From SAR116 cluster bacterium AG-355-O21 (lineage in GTDB: Bacteria; Pseudomonadota; Alphaproteobacteria; Thalassobaculales; Thalassobaculaceae): 37,767 nucleotides of DNA. Position numbers and translations under genes: made by a program. Shown piece after piece: positions 16,586-24,871 of this stretch. The notes below the pieces were generated by a model that was not told the origin of the DNA, ran no database searches, and saw nothing but the letters and a program-made list of their open reading frames with translations. The stretch lies in NCBI GenBank assembly GCA_003280605.1, contig QCEM01000023.1, forward strand, positions 1-37,767, in the 5' to 3' direction. Positions within the stretch are counted from its first letter, which is position 1. Each line of letters starts with the position of its first letter.

Positions 16586-17053
16586 ATGACCGAGAAAACC
16601 TTATTGCTTGTGGCGCATGCGCCGTCGCCGAATACCCGCGCACTTTTTGATGCCGCCTTGGCCGGGGCCTGTGATCCGGCGATAAATCACGTCAGGGTTG
16701 CCGCCCATAGCCCGTTTGAGGTGACCGCAGAGATGGTTCTCGGCGCCGACGCCTTGTTGCTTGGTACACCAGAGAACCTTGGTTATATGAGCGGCGCGTT
16801 AAAGGATTTCTTCGACCGCATCTATAACCCCTGCCTGGCACACACGCAGGGTAAAGCGTTCAGCTATTACATCCGCGCCGGCCATGACGGCACCGGCACC
16901 AAGCGGGCAATACAAACAATCACCACCGGTTTGCGCTGGCGGCTTGTTGCCGATCCAATCATTTGCCGGGGTGAATTTTCCGAGCATTTCGCGCCGCGCT
17001 GCCGGGAACTTGCAATGACGCTGGCGGTCGGCTTGGAAAGCGGTATATTCTGA
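16586..17053 (+). CDS. Flavodoxin-fold NAD(P)H-dependent reductase-like protein
   Basis: A 155-residue protein starting MTEKTLLLVAHAPSPNTRALFDAAL, where the loop after the first strand matches the phosphate-binding loop of flavodoxins. GADALLLGTPENLGYMSGALKDFFDRIYNPCL is the typical second FMN contact and dimer segment. A flavin-dependent electron-transfer or quinone-reductase role is inferred. The ATG at 16586 follows GAAGGCAG. It is the first of three tightly spaced plus-strand genes with a thioesterase and a DMT exporter. Confidence 0.8.
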   Translation: MTEKTLLLVAHAPSPNTRALFDAALAGACDPAINHVRVAAHSPFEVTAEMVLGADALLLGTPENLGYMSGALKDFFDRIYNPCLAHTQGKAFSYYIRAGHDGTGTKRAIQTITTGLRWRLVADPIICRGEFSEHFAPRCRELAMTLAVGLESGIF

Positions 17054-17075
17054 GCTTCCATCCAAGAGGCGGCGC

Positions 17076-17555
17076 ATGCCCGATCAATCATTAGACCCGA
17101 CCCACGCCTTGCACTTGCTTGCGCCCGAAACACGTGATCCACGGTTGCGTGGCTTCAGCGTTTTTGATCCAAGTGACCCGCATGAGACTAATTGTGGGCC
17201 GTTTTACTGCCGCTCTGATGAGCAGGGCGGTTTGCGGTTTGCATTTCTGGCAACAGCACATCAATGCAATTCGCGCGGTCAGTTGCATGGCGGATTATTG
17301 ATGACATTTGCGGATTTAGTGATCGCCGGCACCGCTGTTCACGGCTTCCCCGAGGAGGCGGCCGTGACGGTTTCACTTACCAGTAACTTTGCCGCTGCCG
17401 GCACCATTGATCGGCTTATTACCGGCCGTGCCGATGTGACCCGGCGAACCGGCTCGATGTGTTTTTTAACCGCCACCATCGCTTGTGAGGATCAAACCCT
17501 GTTGACTTGCAGCGCCGTGATGAAGCGTATCGCCCGCAACCGTCTGACCGGATAG
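17076..17555 (+). CDS. PaaI-like hotdog-fold thioesterase
   Basis: A 159-residue single hotdog domain. The segment CNSRGQLHGGLLMTFADLVIAGTA carries the HGG active-site turn and central helix typical of PaaI/YbgC-type acyl-CoA thioesterases, and TVSLTSNFAAAG forms the adjacent strand. The enzyme would hydrolyse small or aromatic acyl-CoAs. The start follows AAGAGGCGG. It is 22 bases after the flavoprotein gene and 8 bases before the DMT exporter gene. Confidence 0.83.
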   Translation: MPDQSLDPTHALHLLAPETRDPRLRGFSVFDPSDPHETNCGPFYCRSDEQGGLRFAFLATAHQCNSRGQLHGGLLMTFADLVIAGTAVHGFPEEAAVTVSLTSNFAAAGTIDRLITGRADVTRRTGSMCFLTATIACEDQTLLTCSAVMKRIARNRLTG

Positions 17556-17563
17556 GCCCGGCA

Positions 17564-18436
17564 ATGCACCTTTCTGCCAGCCTAAAAGCGGCCGTTTTAA
17601 TGCTCATAGCGATGGTTTTCTTTAGCTTGATGAGCACATTTATTCGGCTCGCAAGCACCGAGCTGCATGCCTTTGAAATTGTCTTTTTTCGAAATTTCCT
17701 GGCCGTCATTCTGATGCTGCCATGGCTCTGGCATCAGGGTTTGGGCGCACTTCAAACAAACCGTTTGGGCATGCTGAGTTTACGCGCCGTTTTAAATGTC
17801 AGTGCGATGTTTGCCGGATTTATGGCCTTGACCATGATCCCCTTGGCAGAAGCCACGGCGCTGAGCTTCAGTGCGCCTTTATTTGCGACCGTCGGGGCCG
17901 CCTTGCTGTTGCATGAGCAGGTTCGTATGCGGCGGATCACAGCCTTACTCGTTGGTTTTGCGGGAACCATTATTGTCTTACAACCTGGTGCCCAGGCTAT
18001 ATCACCAGGGGCAATTCTGGCCATCGTTAATGCGTTTTTGCTGGCCATGACGCTGTTGGTGGTTAAAACCCTGACGCGCACCGAACGTCCGGAAAGTGTG
18101 GTCATCTATATGGTTTTGCTGCAGTCGCCGATTGCCTTGATTGCAGCAATTCCATTTTGGACCTGGCCAAGCCAAACGATGTGGCTATGGCTTTTCCTGC
18201 TGGCCGCTGCCGGAACCATTGGTCATGTTTTCTTCACCCGTGCCATGGTCATCGCAGATGTCACCCAGGTACAACCTTTTGAATTTGTCCGCCTGCCGAT
18301 TATTGCCGCCATTGCTTTCTGGCTGTTTGGCGAGGTCCCGTCGTTATGGACCTGGATCGGTGGCGCGGTGATTTTCGCCGCCACGGCTTATATCACCCAT
18401 CGTGAGGCCGTGGCCGAGCGGCGCCAGGAAGAATAA
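17564..18436 (+). CDS. EamA/DMT-superfamily transporter
   Basis: A 290-residue inner-membrane protein with about ten hydrophobic segments in two EamA repeats; each repeat shows the family's FFRNFLAVILMLP and TLLVVKTLTRTERPESVV style signatures. Such proteins export amino acids, nucleobases or other metabolites. A longer frame beginning at 17507 overlaps the thioesterase gene, so the ATG at 17564 is preferred. Its last 44 bases overlap the 3' end of the convergent glycosyltransferase gene. Confidence 0.87.
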   Translation: MHLSASLKAAVLMLIAMVFFSLMSTFIRLASTELHAFEIVFFRNFLAVILMLPWLWHQGLGALQTNRLGMLSLRAVLNVSAMFAGFMALTMIPLAEATALSFSAPLFATVGAALLLHEQVRMRRITALLVGFAGTIIVLQPGAQAISPGAILAIVNAFLLAMTLLVVKTLTRTERPESVVIYMVLLQSPIALIAAIPFWTWPSQTMWLWLFLLAAAGTIGHVFFTRAMVIADVTQVQPFEFVRLPIIAAIAFWLFGEVPSLWTWIGGAVIFAATAYITHREAVAERRQEE

Positions 18437-19391
18437 CGGCGCTGTTTTCGGCTGCCGGCAATTGCGGCCCAAGATAGCTGTCGACCACATAAATAGGCCG
18501 CCGCTTCACCTCGCCGTGAATCCGGCCGATATATTCCCCCAAAATGCCAATACCGGTGATTTGCAAGCCGCTGAAAAACAGCAAGGTGACCATTAATGAT
18601 GCATATCCGGGCACATCAACGCCAAAAACCAAGGTGCGGACAATCAGATAGGCGGCAAAGAAAAACGACGCCATCGAAATGATAAATCCACAATAAGTCC
18701 AGGCCCGAAGCGGGATAGTGCTAAACCCGGTAATGCCGGATAAAGCGAAATTCCAAAGCCGCCAATAGCCAAACTTGGTGTTGCCTTTGGCGCGCTCACG
18801 GCGCTGATAGCCAATGCTGACCTGTCGAAATCCGGGCCATACAAACAGCCCTTTCATGAAGCGATCACGCTCGCGCATTTGGCAAATCACATCAACGACC
18901 TTACGGTCCATCAGCCTGAAATCACCGGCATTGGCAGGAATTTCAACATCTGTCAGTTGTCCGATCAGCCAATAAAACCAGCGCGCCGACGTGCGTTTCA
19001 GCCATTGGTCACTGGCCCGAGAGGTGCGCACCGCATGGACAACGTCAAAGCCTTCGCGCCATTTTGCGATCAAGGTCGGAATCAACTCCGGCGGATCTTG
19101 TAGATCCACATCCATCGGGATCACGGCATCGCCGCGCGCCAGATCTAAGCCTGCGGTTAAGGCTGCTTCCTTGCCGAAATTGCGGGATAAATTCAGCACC
19201 CGAACGGTCTTTGGGTGATCGTGATAAACCCCCGCAAGCTGCCCAGCGGTGGCGTCTTTGCTGCCGTCATTGATACAAATGATCTCATAATCAACGTCAA
19301 GCGCCGCCATGATCGGTTGCACTTCGGCAAAAAAGTCAGCAATTGCTGCTTCTTCATTGAACATTGGAACAATAATCGAAATCAACGACAT
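18393..19391 (-). CDS. Family 2 glycosyltransferase, GtrB-like polyprenyl-phosphate glucosyltransferase
   Basis: A 332-residue enzyme with a GT-A domain (about residues 1-230) and two C-terminal membrane helices (about 235-300). Motifs are SIIVPMFNEE, ICINDGSKD, and DVDLQDPPELIP, the metal and sugar-nucleotide signature of DPM1/GtrB proteins, then RRERAKGNTKFGYWRL. It would transfer glucose from UDP-glucose to undecaprenyl phosphate on the cytosolic face. Divergent from it, 146 bases away, is a GtrII-like membrane glucosyltransferase, so the two probably act in sequence to glucosylate surface polysaccharide. No GtrA flippase is present. Confidence 0.9.
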   Translation of the reverse strand: MSLISIIVPMFNEEAAIADFFAEVQPIMAALDVDYEIICINDGSKDATAGQLAGVYHDHPKTVRVLNLSRNFGKEAALTAGLDLARGDAVIPMDVDLQDPPELIPTLIAKWREGFDVVHAVRTSRASDQWLKRTSARWFYWLIGQLTDVEIPANAGDFRLMDRKVVDVICQMRERDRFMKGLFVWPGFRQVSIGYQRRERAKGNTKFGYWRLWNFALSGITGFSTIPLRAWTYCGFIISMASFFFAAYLIVRTLVFGVDVPGYASLMVTLLFFSGLQITGIGILGEYIGRIHGEVKRRPIYVVDSYLGPQLPAAENSAVILPGAARPRPHDG

Positions 19392-19537
19392 TGATGTCTC
19401 ACTTGCTCACGTGATACTTGCAGAATGGTAAAGAGCGTAGCATGAATTAGCCGTAAATTGTGGGCGATCCGATGAACGCGAACGTGAAGCTTGGCAAAAA
19501 AATACTGCTGAAGGCCGCAATTGGGAAGCGTCGATAG

Positions 19538-21040
19538 ATGATGACGGCACATTTCGGAGCAATCGATCTCAACCGCAACGCCGCTGTTGCCTGGGTCTGC
19601 TTAGTGGCCCTTTGCTTGCTGATCTATAGCTTTGAGCTCAGCAATTTTAATCTGTCGATCGACGAGGAGTATTACGCTTTTTCAGCAAACGACTCCTTAA
19701 TCAACCTGGGTCGCTGGAGCCATGCGGCGATTCGTTATCTGATTTGGGATCAACCCATCCTGCCGTTCGCTCCGCTGATCGTTTTTGCGATGCTTTTGGC
19801 GCGCGCGCATTTGCTGCTCTTAGGCATGCTGCAGGTTGACCGCCTTGGCGGCTTTGAGCTGATTGCCTTTGCGGCCTTTGCAGCTTTTCCGGTTTGGTAT
19901 GCACAGCTTGAATTCTTGATCAACGTGCTGCCTGTTGGCTTTGGCATTCTGGCCGCCACCGCTGCCGGCTGGCTGCTGACGATGGCGCAGCATAAATCAC
20001 CCCTGCAGACCGCACGAAATTGGCTGCTGGCCAGTTTGTTGATGGCCTTCGCGATTGGCGCCTACCAAAGTTTTATTTTCTATTTTTTGGTGATCGGCCT
20101 TGGTGTCGCCACAGATCGCCTGCTGCATGGCAGCCAAATCCGGGAAATACTGCGGCTTGCCGGCCGCTTCGCCGGAGTTGCCATTGGGGCCGTCATTCTT
20201 TGGTACCTGATCCTGCAAATTTTTATGTTTGGCTTCGACAAGCAAACCGCCCCCTATGTCGGCAGCTTTTTTAAAGCATCAGCCTTTTTTGCCGATCCGG
20301 CGGCGATAGTCGCTGCCGCCGGCACCCAGTTAATCGCTATCTATGTCACCAATTGGCTGGCTTTTGGTTCTGCCGCCTATGTCTTCGGTGGTGCGCTGCT
20401 GGCAGCGATTGCCGGCTTGCTGATCACGGCGAGCAACCGTCGCCTGCTTGTCGGCCTGCTTATCGGCCTAATTTTCGTCACCCCCATGGGCCTTAACCTG
20501 CTGACCGGCGGGCAGTTGCCACTGCGTACTTTTATGGCTGCACCTTTGGTGGTTTGGTTAATGCTATTTCTCGCCCAAAGGCATGTCAACATGGGCCCTG
20601 CAAAACGCGGTTTCTTGGTTCTGGCGGCGCTTATCGCAATTGCCGGTATTTTTGTTCAAGCAACCGTCCATGCCCGGGCCTGGTCGATTTTGAAGCATGA
20701 TCAAAACCTGGCGATGGAAATAAAAATGCGGTCGATGCAGGCGCTTGGAAACGATATTCCAAACCCTATTCGGATCGACATTAACGGCTTTATCGCTCCC
20801 CAATCGGTTTACCCGATGGTGCCGACAACCACCGCCGGCGCCTCCTTTTTTGAGTGGGATGGCGGCTCGCCGCATCGCATGGTGCGGTTAATGAATTTAA
20901 TCGGCTACCATCAGTTTGTCTCACTCGCCAAGGCCCGCCGGCCGGCATTTGCCGTGGTCTATCGGCAGATGCCGGTGTGGCCCCGGGCCGGGTCCGTGCG
21001 CCGCGTCGGCGACGTAATCCTGGTCAAATTGTCGCCTTAA
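19538..21040 (+). CDS. GtrII-like integral membrane glucosyltransferase (Glucos_trans_II type)
   Basis: A 500-residue polytopic protein with about ten to twelve hydrophobic helices and a C-terminal soluble domain (about residues 400-500). The periplasmic first loop has NLSIDEEYYAF, with acidic residues typical of GT-C enzymes, then NLGRWSHAAIRYLI, matching the GtrII pattern of acidic motif followed by GRW. It would move glucose from undecaprenyl phosphate to O-antigen or a similar glycan in the periplasm. Tandem ATGs at 19538 and 19541 lack a strong ribosome site. It is divergent from the GtrB-like gene and convergent by 4 bases with the second OYE gene. Confidence 0.82.
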   Translation: MMTAHFGAIDLNRNAAVAWVCLVALCLLIYSFELSNFNLSIDEEYYAFSANDSLINLGRWSHAAIRYLIWDQPILPFAPLIVFAMLLARAHLLLLGMLQVDRLGGFELIAFAAFAAFPVWYAQLEFLINVLPVGFGILAATAAGWLLTMAQHKSPLQTARNWLLASLLMAFAIGAYQSFIFYFLVIGLGVATDRLLHGSQIREILRLAGRFAGVAIGAVILWYLILQIFMFGFDKQTAPYVGSFFKASAFFADPAAIVAAAGTQLIAIYVTNWLAFGSAAYVFGGALLAAIAGLLITASNRRLLVGLLIGLIFVTPMGLNLLTGGQLPLRTFMAAPLVVWLMLFLAQRHVNMGPAKRGFLVLAALIAIAGIFVQATVHARAWSILKHDQNLAMEIKMRSMQALGNDIPNPIRIDINGFIAPQSVYPMVPTTTAGASFFEWDGGSPHRMVRLMNLIGYHQFVSLAKARRPAFAVVYRQMPVWPRAGSVRRVGDVILVKLSP

Positions 21041-22245
21041 GCTGACGGCCCAAGTAAGGCCTCAAACGCTGCTTTGGTTTCCGCGCCGCCTTGATTGATG
21101 GTCAAGCTTTCATGGTTACGGCGGATTTCCAGACGGTGTGCATATTCGCGATTTTGCAGTTTAAACGGATCCATGCCGAGATCACGGGCAGCATGCAGCG
21201 GCCAATCGGCATTCCACAACAGTTCCCGTGCCAAAGCGGCAATATCAGCCTGCCCGGTTGTCAAGATTTCCTCGGCCTGGGCAGCATTGGTGATCAAGCC
21301 AACAGCAATCGTAGGGATATCAACTTCTTGCTTAATACGGGCGGCAAAGGGCACTTGATAGCCGGGAACGCGCGGCACCGGCGGCATATCGCTATCCCCT
21401 GGAATACCCCCAGAGGAGCAATCAATCATGTCAACGCCGCGAGCTTTCAAGGCATGTGATAACGCAACCGAGTCTTCTAAGTCCCAAATCCCACCGGCAC
21501 CGTCAACCGCCGACAAACGGTAGAACAGAGGTTTATCCTCCGGCCAGGCCCGGCGCACTGTTTCAACCACTTCTAAGGGGAAACGCATACGGCCTTCGCG
21601 GTCACCGCCATAGCTGTCATTGCGCCGATTGCTGATGGGCGACAGAAATTGATGCAACAGATAACCATGAGCGCCGTGCACCTCGATAATGTCATAGCCG
21701 GCATCAAGACCGCGCCGGGTGGCCTCATAAAACGCCTCCAGCACAGCTTTAATATCAGCCGCATCCATTGCTTTGGGATCCATGAAACCCGGGCCATAGG
21801 GGATCGCTGTCGGTGCCAGACCGGGCCATGGGGGCCGCCCCTCTGCTGCATCTTCCGGACCCAGCGGCGCCCAATCTTTGACCGCCCCATTACACCCCGC
21901 TTTGCGCCCACAATGACCGATTTGCAGGGCCGGCACCGCCCCTAAAGCCTTTTGAAAATCCGTTAGTTTGCGATAAGCGGGAATGTGCCGATCATTGTAA
22001 ATACCGGCGCATTCATAGGTTTTCCGGCCACGCGCTTCGACCGCCGTTTCTTCGCCAAAAATAATTCCCGGCGCGCCCATCGCCAGCCGACCGAGATGTG
22101 CTTCCTGCCATTCGGTCGGTGCCCCATCAATCGAATGATATTGGCACATCGGCGAGACCATGACCCGATTGGGGATGGTCACGCTGCGAATTTTTAGTGG
22201 CTGAAATAACAGAGGCGTATCGGAAGAAGGATCATCGAAAGACAT
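21037..22245 (-). CDS. NADH:flavin oxidoreductase, Old Yellow Enzyme family (YqjM-like), copy 2
   Basis: A 402-residue paralogue of the OYE encoded at 8932-10098. It retains the substrate-binding His pair in EVHGAHGYLLHQFLSP and, unlike copy 1, keeps a cysteine (Cys34 in SPMCQYHS) at the YqjM redox-tuning position. An FMN-dependent ene-reductase function is inferred. The start is preceded by AGGG. Overlapping dyads lie 23-42 bases upstream of the start. The cyclase-family gene lies upstream on the same strand, separated by 145 bases that include a strong 24-bp dyad. Confidence 0.92.
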   Translation of the reverse strand: MSFDDPSSDTPLLFQPLKIRSVTIPNRVMVSPMCQYHSIDGAPTEWQEAHLGRLAMGAPGIIFGEETAVEARGRKTYECAGIYNDRHIPAYRKLTDFQKALGAVPALQIGHCGRKAGCNGAVKDWAPLGPEDAAEGRPPWPGLAPTAIPYGPGFMDPKAMDAADIKAVLEAFYEATRRGLDAGYDIIEVHGAHGYLLHQFLSPISNRRNDSYGGDREGRMRFPLEVVETVRRAWPEDKPLFYRLSAVDGAGGIWDLEDSVALSHALKARGVDMIDCSSGGIPGDSDMPPVPRVPGYQVPFAARIKQEVDIPTIAVGLITNAAQAEEILTTGQADIAALARELLWNADWPLHAARDLGMDPFKLQNREYAHRLEIRRNHESLTINQGGAETKAAFEALLGPSA

Positions 22246-22267
22246 AAAACAGCCCTAGCCTTGGCAA

Positions 22268-22287
22268 AATGAAGAATGCTTCATTCT
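22268..22287. promoter_or_regulatory. Nested inverted repeats upstream of OYE copy 2
   Basis: Two dyads overlap: AATGAAG (22268-22274) with CTTCATT (22279-22285), and AGAATG (22273-22278) with CATTCT (22282-22287). They lie shortly before the OYE copy 2 start. A regulator site or a leader hairpin are both possible; no T-run follows on the minus strand. Confidence 0.45.
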
Positions 22288-22342
22288 ATCCACGGCGGCG
22301 GCCTTGCCACAAGCATGCATTCTGGAAATTCAAGCAATCCAA

Positions 22343-22366
22343 ACGGGATGCCAATTGGCACCCCGT
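22343..22366 (-). terminator. 24-bp dyad after the cyclase-family gene, possible terminator
   Basis: Arms ACGGGATGCCAA and TTGGCACCCCGT pair at 11 of 12 positions, with TGCCAATTGGCA as a perfect 12-bp core. It begins about 25 bases after the cyclase stop. The sequence following it on the minus strand, TTTGGATTGC, has only a short T stretch, so termination would be partial; an operator role cannot be excluded. Confidence 0.5.
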
Positions 22367-22390
22367 CCGGTCAGCGCCTGTGCGCGCACC

Positions 22391-23350
22391 TTACCACATT
22401 GCAACCGGGTTAATGATCATCTGCACGGCGCCACGCACCCGCGCTTGCCCCAACACAAACATGAATTCATTGACGCCTTCTTTGGCCAGGCGACCGGTAT
22501 TCATGGTTTCCAGAATATAAATGCCGTTTTCTTTCAAGAAAGTGACATGGCCGAAGAACACTTTATCGCCTTTCACGGGCGGCACGACTTCCAAGCCCCA
22601 TGTGTCGGCCCCAACAGCCATCGGATTGAGGCTGGCAAGATAAACGGCGGCCTCGTTACTGATCCCAGGTTCACTGCCGGCCCAAACAGCCGGTTCCGAT
22701 GCCAATTTGGCGTCAGTCCAGCCGGTATGGAACAAGACCACATCACCTTGGCGAATCTGCACCCCCTGCGCTTTTGCGGCAGCTTTGGTATCGGCGGACA
22801 TGATCGCATCCCCCGCTTTCATGGACGTAACGCCGAAGTGTTTCGCCATATCAATCATCACGCCACGGCCAACCAGCGGCGGGATTGCATGGGTACCTAT
22901 TTTCTTCAAACCGGTGATGTGCATGAAGTCTTTTGCTTCATTGCAGTTGTAGTAGACACCGTCTTCACCCAAATGGCCCAAGCCATCAATTTGCGGACCG
23001 GTGCCAAACCACAGCTGCGCCACATCATCCAGATAGGTCATCTCCCAGCCAAAATCGCCTGCCACGCTGCGGCCATTTTGTTGCCCTGGTGCCACAATCT
23101 GCATCGCCATTGTGCGCGGTGGGAAGGCCGGCATGCCTGGAAAAACAACAATTCCCAAATGGTGAGTTTGACCTTTTTTGACCAGCTTTGTGGCCATCAG
23201 AACTTGTTCCGGTGTGACATAATTGGCGGCACCAATTTCGTCACCTTTGCCCCATTTTGAGTACTCGCACGCAGCCATCGCCGCAGCGGAAAGCCCGGCG
23301 CTCAAGGTAACGGCCAATGCCGAAACCATCACTTTTTGCATGATGCTCAT
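22391..23350 (-). CDS. Secreted cyclase-family hydrolase (kynurenine formamidase-like)
   Basis: A 319-residue protein of the COG1878 cyclase family, metal-dependent hydrolases that include kynurenine formamidase and isatin hydrolase. An N-terminal signal peptide is clear (basic start MSIMQK, hydrophobic core, cleavage after AMA near residue 26), predicting periplasmic location. The metal-site pattern is in GTGPQIDGLGHLG, where the usual His of HxGTHxD is changed, as in a known subgroup. Other conserved stretches are GRGVMIDMAKHFG, VLFHTGWTDAKL and VGADTWGLEVVPP. GGAGGAGG before the ATG at 23350 fixes the start. The substrate is unknown. Confidence 0.86.
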   Translation of the reverse strand: MSIMQKVMVSALAVTLSAGLSAAAMAACEYSKWGKGDEIGAANYVTPEQVLMATKLVKKGQTHHLGIVVFPGMPAFPPRTMAMQIVAPGQQNGRSVAGDFGWEMTYLDDVAQLWFGTGPQIDGLGHLGEDGVYYNCNEAKDFMHITGLKKIGTHAIPPLVGRGVMIDMAKHFGVTSMKAGDAIMSADTKAAAKAQGVQIRQGDVVLFHTGWTDAKLASEPAVWAGSEPGISNEAAVYLASLNPMAVGADTWGLEVVPPVKGDKVFFGHVTFLKENGIYILETMNTGRLAKEGVNEFMFVLGQARVRGAVQMIINPVAMW

Positions 23351-23698
23351 TATAGCCTCCTCCAGGTTTGCCAACGCCCTACTTCGCAGGACAACAGCCG
23401 ACAGAAGCCGAATGCTTCGCTGTCAGCTTTGGTCTTTTTCCTGCCAAGGATACAATATTCACCGAAAAATTATATATTTTTTCAACCATTAAGCGATTTT
23501 TGCTTGCTTCAGCGCCATATCGGCAGCTGCCCGCCGCCTGCGTTATTCAGATATCGGGTGGCGTGAACGTTCTTTTACGACCAGAGATTTTGGTATGTTT
23601 AGTGCGAAAACCTGGATAAAATCAGTTTCTTTCTGGGTCGCTTTGGGCACCCAGTAGCGTGCGGTATGTGCACATTGTCAGGTTAGTTTTTTCGCTCC
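23351..23698. other. 348-bp divergent intergenic region between cyclase and MFS genes
   Basis: No ORF of significance is seen. It contains an imperfect hairpin at 23397-23427 in the leader of the cyclase gene, an AT-rich stretch at 23465-23485 with a perfect minus-strand TATAAT at 23469-23474 but no good -35 box, and a 6-bp inverted repeat (CTGGGT at 23633-23638 and ACCCAG at 23649-23654) 45 bases before the MFS start. Regulation of both neighbours probably resides here. Confidence 0.6.
23397..23427 (-). repeat. Imperfect inverted repeat in the leader of the cyclase gene
   Basis: GACAG/CTGTC and AAGC/GCTT pair around a 5-base loop with a 2-base bulge, and a further 2 bp pair beyond a mismatch. 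It lies about 50-75 bases before the cyclase start and would form in the mRNA leader if the AT-rich promoter region upstream is used. Confidence 0.4.
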
Positions 23699-24871
23699 AT
23701 GTCCCTCTTCATCGCGGTTATCGCGACGCTTATTCAGCAATCGATGTCGTATATGTCGGCACTGGTCGTGCCGGTCGCGGCACCGGAACTGGCGCGAGCG
23801 TTTGAGCTGCCTGTGGCGCTGACCGGTGTGCATATGGCGATCCTCTATACCGGCTCGACCGTGATGATGATTTTTGCCGGCAGTTTCATCAAGCGCTATG
23901 GCGCTGTGCGGATGTCGCAATTTTCGCTTGCCGGCATGACCGTCGGTCTTTCGCTGGGGCTGATCGGTGAGGTTTGGGCGTTGGCGATCGGCGCTATTCT
24001 TATTGGCCTCAGTTCGGCTTTTTCCACCCCTGCATCCTCCGATATCTTAGCCCGCTTCGCACCCCCGCGCCATGCACCGCTGATTTTTTCCATCAAACAA
24101 ACCGGTGTTCCGATCGGCGGTATCATCGCCGGTTTATTGATTCCTTATCTGGTTGAGAACTATGGTTGGCGGGGGGTTTTTATTGGCCCTGCAATCCTTT
24201 GCCTGATCTTATCCGTGATGTTCCAGTTTCTGCGCTCTCGCTATGACGGAAACCGTGATCCGGACTTTCAAATTCGTCTTGCCAACGGTCTTTTGGCCCT
24301 GAAGGCCGCCATTGGCCCGGGACGGTTTCGGCCACTGACCCTGGCAACATTCACCTTCTGCGGTCTGCAAGGTGTGTTTGGCGGGTTTTTTGTTTCCTTT
24401 CTGGTTGAAGGCTTGGGGATGACGCTGGTCTTTGCCGGGTCGATTTTCGCGTTAGCTCAATTTGCTGCGATTTTTGGACGGATTTTTTGGGGGTGGCTGG
24501 CCGGGTTTACGGAGGGCCCACGGCGGGTTCTTGCCGGCCTGGGGATTTCTATGGGGCTGTGTTCCATGGCCTTTGCAGCTCTGCAGCCGAGTTGGCCGGA
24601 AATCTGGGTGACACTTCTGGCCCTGATCTATAGCGCCACGGCGATCAGCTGGCATGGTGTTATTTTGGCTGAAATTGCCCGCTTATCGGAACAAGATGCG
24701 GTGGCAACCAATACCGGTGGGGTGCTGGCTTTTGCAACCGGTGGACAAATCATCTATCCGGCCTTTTTTGGGATGCTGCTTGGGGCCACCGGGATTTTTG
24801 GATGGGGTTTCTTCCTGGCAGGTGTCCCGGCAGTGCTGATCGGCGGGGTTTTTCTGCGCCGTCAGCGGTAA
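23699..24871 (+). CDS. Major facilitator superfamily transporter
   Basis: A 390-residue polytopic protein with about twelve hydrophobic segments in two halves. The loop FIKRYGAVRMSQ resembles the MFS loop 2-3 signature, and KQTGVPIGGIIAGLL matches the helix 5 motif of drug and organic-anion transporters. The substrate is unknown; because it is divergent from a secreted cyclase-type hydrolase, import of the hydrolysis product is an inference. No ribosome site is evident, but an in-frame stop 13-15 bases upstream excludes a longer start. Its 3' end overlaps the convergent small ORF by 10 bases. Confidence 0.88.
   Translation: MSLFIAVIATLIQQSMSYMSALVVPVAAPELARAFELPVALTGVHMAILYTGSTVMMIFAGSFIKRYGAVRMSQFSLAGMTVGLSLGLIGEVWALAIGAILIGLSSAFSTPASSDILARFAPPRHAPLIFSIKQTGVPIGGIIAGLLIPYLVENYGWRGVFIGPAILCLILSVMFQFLRSRYDGNRDPDFQIRLANGLLALKAAIGPGRFRPLTLATFTFCGLQGVFGGFFVSFLVEGLGMTLVFAGSIFALAQFAAIFGRIFWGWLAGFTEGPRRVLAGLGISMGLCSMAFAALQPSWPEIWVTLLALIYSATAISWHGVILAEIARLSEQDAVATNTGGVLAFATGGQIIYPAFFGMLLGATGIFGWGFFLAGVPAVLIGGVFLRRQR

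Noticed and set aside
22304-23260. 318-codon open frame opposite the cyclase gene
   Set aside because: The minus strand has clear signal peptide and family motifs; the plus frame is a shadow.
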